Origin: an uncultured Clostridia bacterium
GTDB taxonomy: Bacteria; Bacillota; Clostridia; Oscillospirales; Acutalibacteraceae
NCBI GenBank assembly: GCA_947628595.1
Contig: CANRAN010000022.1
Coordinates: forward strand, 1 to 13,435
DNA: 13,435 nucleotides
Direction: 5' to 3'
In this document: positions 7,140 to 13,435 of the stretch, piece after piece
Position numbering within the stretch: position 1 is the stretch's first letter
Layout of the letters: each line of letters begins with the position of its first letter
The notes under the pieces: generated by a model
The model's input: only the letters and a program-made list of their open reading frames with translations
Database searches by the model: none
Told to the model about the DNA's origin: nothing
Program-made: the position numbers and the translations under genes

Positions 7140-7907
7140 ATGTATGCAAAAAGAATAATTCCCTGTCTTGATGTCAAGGACGGCAGAGTCGTTAAGGGTA
7201 CGGGATTTGTAAATCTGAGAGATGCAGGCGATCCTGTGGAATGTGCTAAGCTTTATAATCAGGAGGGTGCAGACGAGCTTGTACTTCTTGATATAACAGC
7301 CTCAAGTGATGCAAGAAATATTATAACCGATATTGTACGCAAGGTTGCGGATAGTGTATTTATTCCCTTTACAGTCGGCGGAGGAATAAGGACTGTTGAC
7401 GATTTTACGGATATCCTCAGAGCAGGAGCGGATAAGGTTTCCGTAAATTCCGCAGCGGTACACAGACCGGAAATTATAAACGAGGCGGCATATAAATTCG
7501 GAAGTCAATGTGTTGTGTGCGCAATAGATGCCAAAAGACGTACACACGGCAGCGGCTGGGATGTATATATAAACGGCGGAAGGATTAACATGGAGAAGGA
7601 TGCCGTTAAATGGGCAATAGAGGCTGAAAAAAGAGGTGCAGGAGAAATTTTGCTTACAAGCATGGACTGTGACGGTGTACAGAACGGATATGATATCGAG
7701 CTTACAAGGGCTGTTTCCGAAAACGTTGGTATTCCTGTCATAGCCTCCGGCGGTGCAGGTAAACCGGAGCATTTTTATGATGCTTTCACCAAGGGCAAGG
7801 CTGATGCGGTGCTTGCGGCATCACTGTTCCACTTCGGAACAATATCAATTAGCGGTCTTAAGGAGTACCTCGATGACAAGGGTGTGTCTGTAAGAAAGGT
7901 AATATGA
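7140..7907 (+). CDS. hisF: Imidazole glycerol phosphate synthase, cyclase subunit HisF
   Basis: HisF is the (beta/alpha)8-barrel cyclase that uses ammonia from HisH to convert PRFAR to imidazole glycerol phosphate and AICAR. The 255-residue length is normal. The catalytic aspartates are both present: D11 in [15 protein letters not shown] and D130 in CAIDAKR. The residues of the ammonia-gate cluster (R5, E46, K99 and E169, equivalent to Thermotoga E167) are conserved, as are the phosphate-binding segments GGGIR (80-84) and ASGGAG near the C-terminus. HisA-type features are absent. The ribosome binding site AGAGAGG lies inside the end of hisH, only 5 nt separate the genes, and a terminator follows at once. 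The rest of the histidine pathway is not in this window. Confidence 0.97.
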   Translation: MYAKRIIPCLDVKDGRVVKGTGFVNLRDAGDPVECAKLYNQEGADELVLLDITASSDARNIITDIVRKVADSVFIPFTVGGGIRTVDDFTDILRAGADKVSVNSAAVHRPEIINEAAYKFGSQCVVCAIDAKRRTHGSGWDVYINGGRINMEKDAVKWAIEAEKRGAGEILLTSMDCDGVQNGYDIELTRAVSENVGIPVIASGGAGKPEHFYDAFTKGKADAVLAASLFHFGTISISGLKEYLDDKGVSVRKVI

Positions 7908-7916
7908 ATAAGTATA

Positions 7917-7963
7917 GGGTTATCGCTAAGCCTACAAGGGCTTAAGCGGTAACCCGTTTTTTT
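7917..7963 (+). terminator. Rho-independent terminator after hisF
   Basis: A 5' arm starting GGGTTATCGCT (from 7917) pairs with a 3' arm ending AGCGGTAACCC (to 7955). The stem is about 16 bp, with one G-U pair, one bulged base and a short TACAA-like loop. Seven T residues follow (7957-7963). The opposite strand has no T-run after the hairpin, so it should end only the hisHF transcript and not that of the convergent DUF5711 gene. Confidence 0.93.
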
Positions 7964-7987
7964 GACTGTATATTATGCAAAATAAAT

Positions 7988-9241
7988 CTACTCTTTTACA
8001 TCAAGCTTAGATATAAGACTTGTTCCGAGTACATAAACAGTATTACTGTCACTGAAACGAATTTTTCGTGAATCGGAGGCTGTTTCAACACTTTTAATCA
8101 GCTTTCCTTTAAGATTATATACCATTACCTTTCCTGATGTGAGCACAGCTATGCTGTTATCCGTATAATCAAGTGACAGAACCTTTCCGTCTATATCTAT
8201 CTGCTCTGTTTTCTTTCCCTCAGTGCTTAATGTAAATACCGATCCTGTGCGACCGTCCGTATCGGAGGAAAGTGAAAGTACGGCTCCGTATTTACCATCA
8301 ACTGTATAATTGGTAAGGGTCTTCATATCATAATCAAATACAGTCTGTTTGCTTTTCTCAATGTCAATGTAGTACGCCGCATTACTTCCTATTGCTATGA
8401 CATTTCCGTTATCAAGATATTCTACACTGTATATAAACGAATCCTCAAATTCATACTTCTGAAGATAACTGTCCTGCCCGAAATCAAGTATATAAACAGC
8501 GGAAACAAGTCCCCCGTCCTTTGCGGATACCCCACCCAGTACCGCCCTCGTGCCGTCACTGTTTATTGATACACTATTTACATAATATTCCGCAAAGGAA
8601 TATTCGTATTTTTTTGAATTATCACTTTTATATACATTCAGCTCGGAAAGATAATCATTTCCCCTTGTCAGGATTGCATATGTTCCGTTTGATGCGACAT
8701 CGGCATCAAATATTTTTTTACTTACAGAGCCGGTATATACTACACTATCACGATTGATTATTTTATAGCCGGTTGCATCCGAATTGAATACCACCGAATA
8801 CCCCGAATTAGTCCTAACAATAGGATTGGCAAAGGAATGGTGTGTATTAAGATATTCCCCTGCGTTGGAATTGAGCACGACAAGCGAAGTATCACTGCAA
8901 TATACGGGGCAACCGTCCATAACCTCAAAGCCCCCGTTATCAACGGATATTCCGCTGAATTTAATAGGATATCCCTCACCCTCAGTTTTTCCTAAAAGGT
9001 CATACTGAAACCAATGTGATATATTGTCAGATGTAAGATTGTCAAGATTTGTAAGTGCAAGAACAACAACAACAGATATAAACAGAATAACAAATACCTT
9101 GATAAATTTCTTTGTCAGGTGCTGGGGGGCAGGCTCGCTGTCACCGTAATCCTTGAGAGGCGCATCCTCATAACTTGTATATTCCCTGTTTTTTATATTC
9201 TTGGGCGTTGTCCGCTCATAACGTCCTTTCACTCTTCCCAT
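7988..9241 (-). CDS. DUF5711 family membrane-anchored protein
   Basis: This is a 417-residue protein with a hydrophilic, charged N-terminal tail (1-43), one transmembrane segment (about 45-64, KFIKVFVILFISVVVVLALT) and a large outer domain. The outer part contains repeated beta-rich units resembling beta-propeller blades, for example VVLNSNAGEYL, YKIINRDSVVYTG, AILTRGNDYLSELNVY, VYILDF and VMVYNLKGKLIKSV. This matches the DUF5711 proteins of Clostridia, which have no assigned role. The tail is positively charged before the membrane segment, so the propeller is predicted to face outward. A scaffold or envelope-sensing role is possible but unproven. The ribosome binding site is a purine run, GGAAAGGGAAAG, about 7 nt before the ATG. 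It follows truA by 47 nt and is the last gene of the right-hand operon. Confidence 0.85.
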   Translation of the reverse strand: MGRVKGRYERTTPKNIKNREYTSYEDAPLKDYGDSEPAPQHLTKKFIKVFVILFISVVVVLALTNLDNLTSDNISHWFQYDLLGKTEGEGYPIKFSGISVDNGGFEVMDGCPVYCSDTSLVVLNSNAGEYLNTHHSFANPIVRTNSGYSVVFNSDATGYKIINRDSVVYTGSVSKKIFDADVASNGTYAILTRGNDYLSELNVYKSDNSKKYEYSFAEYYVNSVSINSDGTRAVLGGVSAKDGGLVSAVYILDFGQDSYLQKYEFEDSFIYSVEYLDNGNVIAIGSNAAYYIDIEKSKQTVFDYDMKTLTNYTVDGKYGAVLSLSSDTDGRTGSVFTLSTEGKKTEQIDIDGKVLSLDYTDNSIAVLTSGKVMVYNLKGKLIKSVETASDSRKIRFSDSNTVYVLGTSLISKLDVKE

Positions 9242-9288
9242 TTTATTCTTTCCCTTTCCTCAAAAAACATATATAGGTAATTATGCTG

Positions 9289-10029
9289 TCAATAAAATAC
9301 CTTATTGAGATATAATCCCACCGGCGGTGCAGTAGGACCGGCAAGTGCACGCTCCCTCGCTTCTATTATCCTCGGTATATCCTCCGGTATTATCTTACCC
9401 TCGGATACATATAAAAGCGTTCCGACTATTATTCGCACCATATTATATAAAAATCCGTCCGCACGAACAGTTATGCTTACGAGATCATCTTCCTTTTTTA
9501 TTGTCAGATCCTCTACCGTCCTGTTAAAATCTCCTTTTTCTCTGTTGTTATCGACAGTACAAAACGATGTAAAATCATGTTTTCCGACAAAATATTCCGC
9601 TGCCCTGTTCATTGCCTCCAAATCAATCCTGTACCAATAGTGAAGTGCATAACCGTCAAGAAACGGATTCCTAATATGATTATTCCATATTTTGTAAACA
9701 TACTCCTTGCCCCTGCACGAATACCTTGCATGAAAGCTCTCGTCTACCTCTCTTGCAGATAACACTGCTATACTGTTCGGGAGGTAATTGTTTACTGCCG
9801 CAGGAAGTCTTTTAATAGGTATTCTGTGTTCTGTCTGGAAGCTTACGCAGTACATATTTGCATGAACTCCTGTATCTGTTCTGCTGCAACCCTTTATATC
9901 ATTTGTTTCACCGGTAACCCTGAAAAGTGCATTCTGAAAAACCTCCTGCACGGAAAGTGCGTTTTTTTGGATCTGCCAGCCATGGAAATTTCTTCCGTCA
10001 TATGTCATTGTAAGTAAAATATTTCTCAT
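9289..10029 (-). CDS. truA: tRNA pseudouridine(38-40) synthase TruA
   Basis: TruA converts uridines 38, 39 and 40 in the tRNA anticodon arm to pseudouridine. The 246-residue protein shows the family start LTMTYDGRNFHGWQIQ (6-21), the catalytic loop CSRTDTGVHA (48-57) with nucleophile D52, and FHARYSCRGKEYVYKI. The C-terminal DGFLYNMVRIIVGTLL is the second strongly conserved block. Length is normal. The ATG has GGTGG about 7 nt upstream, and ecfT ends 13 nt before it. The ecfA1-ecfA2-ecfT-truA order is a well-known conserved arrangement in Firmicutes, which supports both the truA and the ecf calls. Confidence 0.97.
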   Translation of the reverse strand: MRNILLTMTYDGRNFHGWQIQKNALSVQEVFQNALFRVTGETNDIKGCSRTDTGVHANMYCVSFQTEHRIPIKRLPAAVNNYLPNSIAVLSAREVDESFHARYSCRGKEYVYKIWNNHIRNPFLDGYALHYWYRIDLEAMNRAAEYFVGKHDFTSFCTVDNNREKGDFNRTVEDLTIKKEDDLVSITVRADGFLYNMVRIIVGTLLYVSEGKIIPEDIPRIIEARERALAGPTAPPVGLYLNKVFY

Positions 10030-10042
10030 ACAAAAACCACCG

Positions 10043-10855
10043 TTATATTACGGCAGGATATACCAGATTGGAATATATCACCGCACCGAATATCAAAAAT
10101 GAAACAATAACCGCAAAAATATCTATAATGGAAAGGCTCATAATCTTCATCCGTGTTCTGCCCTTTCCACCATTATAGCACCGACACTCCATTGCCATAG
10201 CAAGATCTCCCGCACGTCTGAATGCTGATATAAGCAGCGGTATCAGCACGGGAACAAGTGCTTTGACACGGCGAAAAATGTTTCCGTTTTCCATATCCGC
10301 CCCCCTTGCTTTTTGTGCATTCATGATTTTATCTGTTTCTTCAAGAAGTACAGGTATAAAGCGGAGTGCTATTGTCATCATCATTGCAATTTCATGTACC
10401 CTCACGTGGAGAAGTCCAAGAGGCTTCATAATTCTCTCAAGACCGTCTGTGAGGTCTGTCGGGGAGGTAGTGTATGTAAGAACGGAGCCTATCATCATCA
10501 TAACGGAAATTCTTATTATCGTAAAAATTGCGTTATTTACCCCGCCCCATGTTATTTTTAAAAACTGCCATTGCCATATTATATCACCTGAACCATAGAA
10601 TAAATTAAGAATCCCCGTAAATATAATTATCACAAGAATGAACTTGAGGCTTTTCAGATATTTTACAAGGCTTATTCCTGTCATCAAAATGATAATAAGT
10701 GAAAAAAGGCTGATTGTGGCAAGTGAAATAAAATTTCTGCAAACGAAAATAAATACCAACAGCATAAGTAATAGGATAATTTTGGCTCTTGCATCCATTC
10801 TGTGTATCACGGACTTTCCCGGCATATATTGTCCAAGTGTTATATCTCTTACCAA
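10043..10855 (-). CDS. ecfT: Energy-coupling factor transporter transmembrane protein EcfT
   Basis: EcfT is the membrane coupling subunit of an ECF importer. It links the two ATPases to interchangeable S components that bind vitamins or metals. The 270-residue protein has an N-terminal ITLGQYMPGKSVIHRMD (5-21), several hydrophobic segments between 25 and 165, and the cytoplasmic coupling region. The first ARG motif is at 183-185 (KARGAD), followed by AFRRAGDLAMAME and the second motif position at 224-226, which reads CRC instead of ARG. A final membrane segment lies near 243-262. I chose the TTG start at 10853-10855 because GAGGGGG lies 6 nt upstream and MVRDITLGQY matches the usual family start. 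An in-frame ATG at 10870 would add five residues encoded by the ribosome binding site itself. Confidence 0.93.
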   Translation of the reverse strand: MVRDITLGQYMPGKSVIHRMDARAKIILLLMLLVFIFVCRNFISLATISLFSLIIILMTGISLVKYLKSLKFILVIIIFTGILNLFYGSGDIIWQWQFLKITWGGVNNAIFTIIRISVMMMIGSVLTYTTSPTDLTDGLERIMKPLGLLHVRVHEIAMMMTIALRFIPVLLEETDKIMNAQKARGADMENGNIFRRVKALVPVLIPLLISAFRRAGDLAMAMECRCYNGGKGRTRMKIMSLSIIDIFAVIVSFLIFGAVIYSNLVYPAVI

Positions 10856-10910
10856 ATAAATCCCCCTCATAACATACGGTCGCCATAACCAGCGTTTTTT
10901 AACTACGTAC

Positions 10911-11768
10911 CTATTTATGTTTGGATAAACAACTCAATATTTCATTAAAGCCCTGATCAACAGTGAGTGTTGACGGATCTACATCCATTCCCTCTTTTCT
11001 GAGGAGCTGCATAATTTTCGTTATCTGCGGAACTCTCAATCCGACTTTTTCAAGCTCATCGCCATTTGAAAATACGTTTTTGGTTGTATCAAACATCACT
11101 TTCCTTCCATGCGACATAACAAGTATCCTGTCAGCTATCCTTGCTATATCCTCCATGCTGTGTGATACAAGCAAAACTGTATTATTTCTTATTTTATGAT
11201 AATCTGCTATCCGACAAAGCAATGCGTCACGTCCGAGCGGATCAAGTCCTGCTGTCGGCTCATCAAGTATAAGTACGTCGGGATCCATTGATATTACACC
11301 TGCTATCGCCGCTCTCCTCTTTTCTCCGCCCGATAATTCAAACGGTGAGCATTCAAGCAATTTTTCATCAATTCCCGTAAACTCGGCCGCCGAATGTACT
11401 CTTTTATAAATTTCCGCTTCATCAAGTCCCATATTCTTAGGACCAAATGCAATATCCTTATATACTGTTTCTTCAAACAGCTGATATTCCGGATACTGAA
11501 AAACCATTCCCACCTTAAAACGTATTTCACGGATTCTTTTGGGCTTTTCCCATATATCTCTGCCGTTAAAATATATTTTTCCCTCAGTAGGTCTGAGCAA
11601 TCCGTTGAGCAACTGTACAAACGTAGATTTTCCTGATCCGGTATGTCCTATTATACCTACAAGCTCTCCCTCATTTATCTCAAGGCTTACATCGTCAAGT
11701 GCGTTTTTTTCAAGTGATGTGCCGCTTCCGTATGTAAATTTAATATTTTCCGCCCTGATAACCGACAT
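10911..11768 (-). CDS. ecfA2: Energy-coupling factor transporter ATPase EcfA2
   Basis: This is the second ATPase of the ECF module. It pairs with EcfA1 under EcfT and hydrolyses ATP to drive substrate release. The 285-residue protein has Walker A GHTGSGKST (41-49), a Q-loop FQYPEYQLFEETV (90-102) typical of EcfA2, the ABC signature LSGGE (145-149) and Walker B VLILDE (165-170) with D169 and E170. The switch histidine lies in LLVSHSMED. The C-terminal extension of about 60 residues is usual for EcfA proteins. GGAGG lies about 7 nt before the ATG. The gene begins 15 nt after ecfA1 and is followed by ecfT after 55 nt. Confidence 0.95.
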   Translation of the reverse strand: MSVIRAENIKFTYGSGTSLEKNALDDVSLEINEGELVGIIGHTGSGKSTFVQLLNGLLRPTEGKIYFNGRDIWEKPKRIREIRFKVGMVFQYPEYQLFEETVYKDIAFGPKNMGLDEAEIYKRVHSAAEFTGIDEKLLECSPFELSGGEKRRAAIAGVISMDPDVLILDEPTAGLDPLGRDALLCRIADYHKIRNNTVLLVSHSMEDIARIADRILVMSHGRKVMFDTTKNVFSNGDELEKVGLRVPQITKIMQLLRKEGMDVDPSTLTVDQGFNEILSCLSKHK

Positions 11769-11783
11769 ATTCTTCCTCCGAAA

Positions 11784-12629
11784 TTATCCCTTGATAAGTG
11801 CTGCTATCGCCTGCACACATTCCTCTTCATTCAGAACACATTCGGGCAGATCATAGCCACAGCTTTTCAATCTGTATATAAGCTCCGTTGCCTGCGGAAC
11901 ATTAAGTCTGTGCTTCTTCAGCAATTCAACCTTTGAGAACACCTCACATGGTGTACCGTCTGTAAGAATCCCTCCCGAGTCCATTACAATAACCCTGTCC
12001 GCAAGCACAGCCTCCTCCATGTAGTGGGTAATAAGTATTATTGTTATACCCATCTCCTTATTAAGCTGTATGACGGTATTTATTACCTCGTCCCTGCCCT
12101 GTGGGTCAAGCATTGCGGTAGGCTCGTCCAACACAATACATTCAGGCTTCATTGCAATTATTCCGGCAATCGCCACCCTCTGCTTCTGTCCCCCCGAAAG
12201 CTTATCCGGCGAATGGGTGCGGTATTCATACATTCCTACAGCCCTCAGAGCATCATCTACCCTTTTCCGTATTTCCTCGGGTGGAAAGCCTAAATTTTCA
12301 CAGCCGAAAGCAACATCTTCTTCGACCACTCCGGCAACTATCTGATTATCGGGGTTTTGAAGAACCAGACCTACTTTTTTTCTTATCTCAAAAATATGGT
12401 CATCTTCTTTTGTATTCATTCCGTCTATTATCACATCCCCCAATGTGGGAAGATATATAGAATTAAAATGCTTTGAAAGAGTGGATTTGCCCGAACCATT
12501 ATGCCCTACTATTGCAACAAACTCTCCCCTTGCTATGGATAGGTTTATATTATTCAGTGCATAGCTGTTACTTTCTTCATTTTCGTCATATTGAAAACAG
12601 ACATTTTCAACACGGATAAAATCTTCCAT
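11784..12629 (-). CDS. ecfA1: Energy-coupling factor transporter ATPase EcfA1
   Basis: This is the first ATPase of the ECF importer core. The 281-residue protein has Walker A GHNGSGKST (42-50), the Q-loop LQNPDNQIV (90-98) that is characteristic of EcfA1, the signature LSGGQ (144-148), Walker B IVLDE (165-169) and a switch histidine in ILITHYMEE. I chose the ATG at 12627-12629 because AGGAG lies 7 nt upstream and MEDFIRVENVCFQY is a typical family start. A longer frame begins at 12647, six codons earlier, but that ATG overlaps the methyltransferase stop codon and precedes the ribosome binding site. The methyltransferase gene ends 17 nt upstream on the same strand, so it is probably co-transcribed. 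No S component gene is in the window, as is usual for a shared group II module. Confidence 0.95.
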   Translation of the reverse strand: MEDFIRVENVCFQYDENEESNSYALNNINLSIARGEFVAIVGHNGSGKSTLSKHFNSIYLPTLGDVIIDGMNTKEDDHIFEIRKKVGLVLQNPDNQIVAGVVEEDVAFGCENLGFPPEEIRKRVDDALRAVGMYEYRTHSPDKLSGGQKQRVAIAGIIAMKPECIVLDEPTAMLDPQGRDEVINTVIQLNKEMGITIILITHYMEEAVLADRVIVMDSGGILTDGTPCEVFSKVELLKKHRLNVPQATELIYRLKSCGYDLPECVLNEEECVQAIAALIKG

Positions 12630-12646
12630 TCGGTCGCTCCTGTACA

Positions 12647-13435
12647 TTATCTGTTACTCTGCCATATAGCTGTACTTCCGCATGGTAGAGTCAACCCGCT
12701 TTGTGTTACCCTCAGACCAATTTCCGAGCTTGTTACATTTCCCCCGAATCTCGGCTTTATCATAACACTTAAGAGATATTCCATAACCGAGGGGGGAAGC
12801 CCTGTTGTATATGAATTGAGTACAAAAAATTCCGCATTATCGGATAATATTGGTAAGCACAGCTCAACGAGAGAATACAGCTGCTCCTCAAGCTTCCATA
12901 CCTCTCCTCCGGGTCCTCTGCCGTATGACGGCGGGTCCATTATTATGCCATCATATTTATTTCCTCTGCGATGCTCACGCTGTACAAACTTGACGCAATC
13001 ATCAACAAGCCATCTTACTGTTCTGTCGGAAAGCTTACTTAGTTCAGCATTTTCCTTTGCCCACTGAACCATTCCCTTTGACGCATCAACATGACATACA
13101 CTTGCACCCGCTTCAAGGCACGCAAGAGTTGCCGCACCGGTATATGCAAACATATTCAGTACCTTAAGCGGCCGTTTTGCAGAACGTATTCTTTCGGAAA
13201 CAAAATCCCAGTTTACAGCCTGCTCGGGGAAAACTCCCGTATGCTTAAAACCCATCGGCTTTATTCCAAAAGTCAGGTTTTTATAATTTATCGTCCATTG
13301 CCGGGGCACTTTTTGATTATACTCCCACGCACCGCCTCCGCTTGAGCTCCTCCTATACCGTGCATGAGCCTTTCTCCATAGAGGATTTTTTCTTTCAGTA
13401 TGCCATATTATCTGAGGATCGGGGCGGATAAGCAC
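12647..13435 (-). CDS. Class I SAM-dependent methyltransferase, COG1092/RlmI-like (partial, N-terminus outside window)
   Basis: This is a SAM-dependent methyltransferase whose 5' end lies beyond the right edge. The first visible codon (GTG at 13433-13435) is probably an internal valine, because relatives I recall carry a 'VRPDPQ.IW' segment about 30-40 residues into the protein; only the N-terminal part should be missing. Visible motifs, numbered from the first visible codon, are FKHTGVFPEQAVNW (63-76), SAM motif I NMFAYTGAATLACLEAG (94-110), VDASKGMVQWAKENA (116-130) and the catalytic-type MDPPSYGRGPGGEVW (166-180). These match the COG1092 group that includes 23S rRNA cytosine methyltransferase RlmI. 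No PUA domain is visible, and in RlmI that domain is N-terminal. The real substrate is uncertain; rRNA is likely. It precedes the ecf genes in the same orientation. Confidence 0.88.
   Translation of the reverse strand: MLIRPDPQIIWHTERKNPLWRKAHARYRRSSSGGGAWEYNQKVPRQWTINYKNLTFGIKPMGFKHTGVFPEQAVNWDFVSERIRSAKRPLKVLNMFAYTGAATLACLEAGASVCHVDASKGMVQWAKENAELSKLSDRTVRWLVDDCVKFVQREHRRGNKYDGIIMDPPSYGRGPGGEVWKLEEQLYSLVELCLPILSDNAEFFVLNSYTTGLPPSVMEYLLSVMIKPRFGGNVTSSEIGLRVTQSGLTLPCGSTAIWQSNR

Noticed and set aside
7302..7772. A 156-codon open frame on the minus strand inside hisF
   Set aside because: It lies opposite intact hisF with its conserved residues, and the translation resembles no protein family.
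9264..9292. Possible promoter before the DUF5711 gene
   Set aside because: There is a perfect TTGACA (9287-9292), but the best -10 at acceptable spacing is weak (TATGTT at 15 nt). The gene is more simply read as part of the truA operon.
12591..13067. A 158-codon open frame on the plus strand across ecfA1 and the methyltransferase
   Set aside because: It is antisense to two well-supported genes and has no motif of its own.
1..13435. CRISPR array, tRNA, riboswitch, insertion sequence or prophage remains
   Set aside because: I saw no spaced direct repeats, tRNA-like cloverleaf, long structured leader, transposase or integrase motif. All gaps between genes are under 210 bases.

Overview
The window looks like a chromosomal segment of a Gram-positive anaerobe of the class Clostridia, most likely a Ruminococcus-like member of the Oscillospirales. 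This is inferred from gene content (DUF5711, DUF6483, DUF4234 and DUF2752 proteins, an RpiR regulator, a group II ECF transporter core), purine-rich Shine-Dalgarno sites, textbook sigma-A promoters and moderately AT-rich DNA. No marker fixes the genus. I see no mobile element, CRISPR array, tRNA or rRNA.

Left part (1-3446, all minus strand). Reading in the direction of transcription, a strong promoter (3418-3446) drives a DUF4234 and a DUF2752 membrane protein gene. Next come a 34-residue membrane peptide gene, a MurR/RpiR-family regulator, an HI0933/BaiN-family flavoprotein that overlaps the regulator by 4 nt, and a DUF6483 protein cut by the window edge. A second promoter probably lies before the small peptide gene.

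Middle part (3509-7963, plus strand). A divergent promoter drives a second HI0933/BaiN-like flavoprotein and a larger COG2509-type FAD-dependent dehydrogenase, 18 nt apart. A separate consensus promoter (6449-6477) then drives hisH and hisF, the two subunits of imidazole glycerol phosphate synthase. This unit ends at a clear Rho-independent terminator (7917-7963).

Right part (7988-13435, minus strand). In transcription order: a COG1092-like SAM-dependent methyltransferase (5' end outside the window), ecfA1, ecfA2, ecfT, truA, and a membrane-anchored DUF5711 protein. EcfA1, EcfA2 and EcfT form the energising core of an ECF vitamin or metal importer. No substrate-binding S component is present here, as expected for a group II system. 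TruA makes pseudouridine in tRNA anticodon arms.

Most of this is conserved housekeeping and metabolism. I do not see a convincing undescribed system. The points most worth a second look are the three related flavoproteins within 6.2 kb (two of them family paralogues with different C-terminal FAD-site residues), the coupling of one of them to an RpiR regulator, the DUF4234-DUF2752 membrane pair under a near-consensus promoter, and the 34-residue peptide. Several start codons also need correcting.
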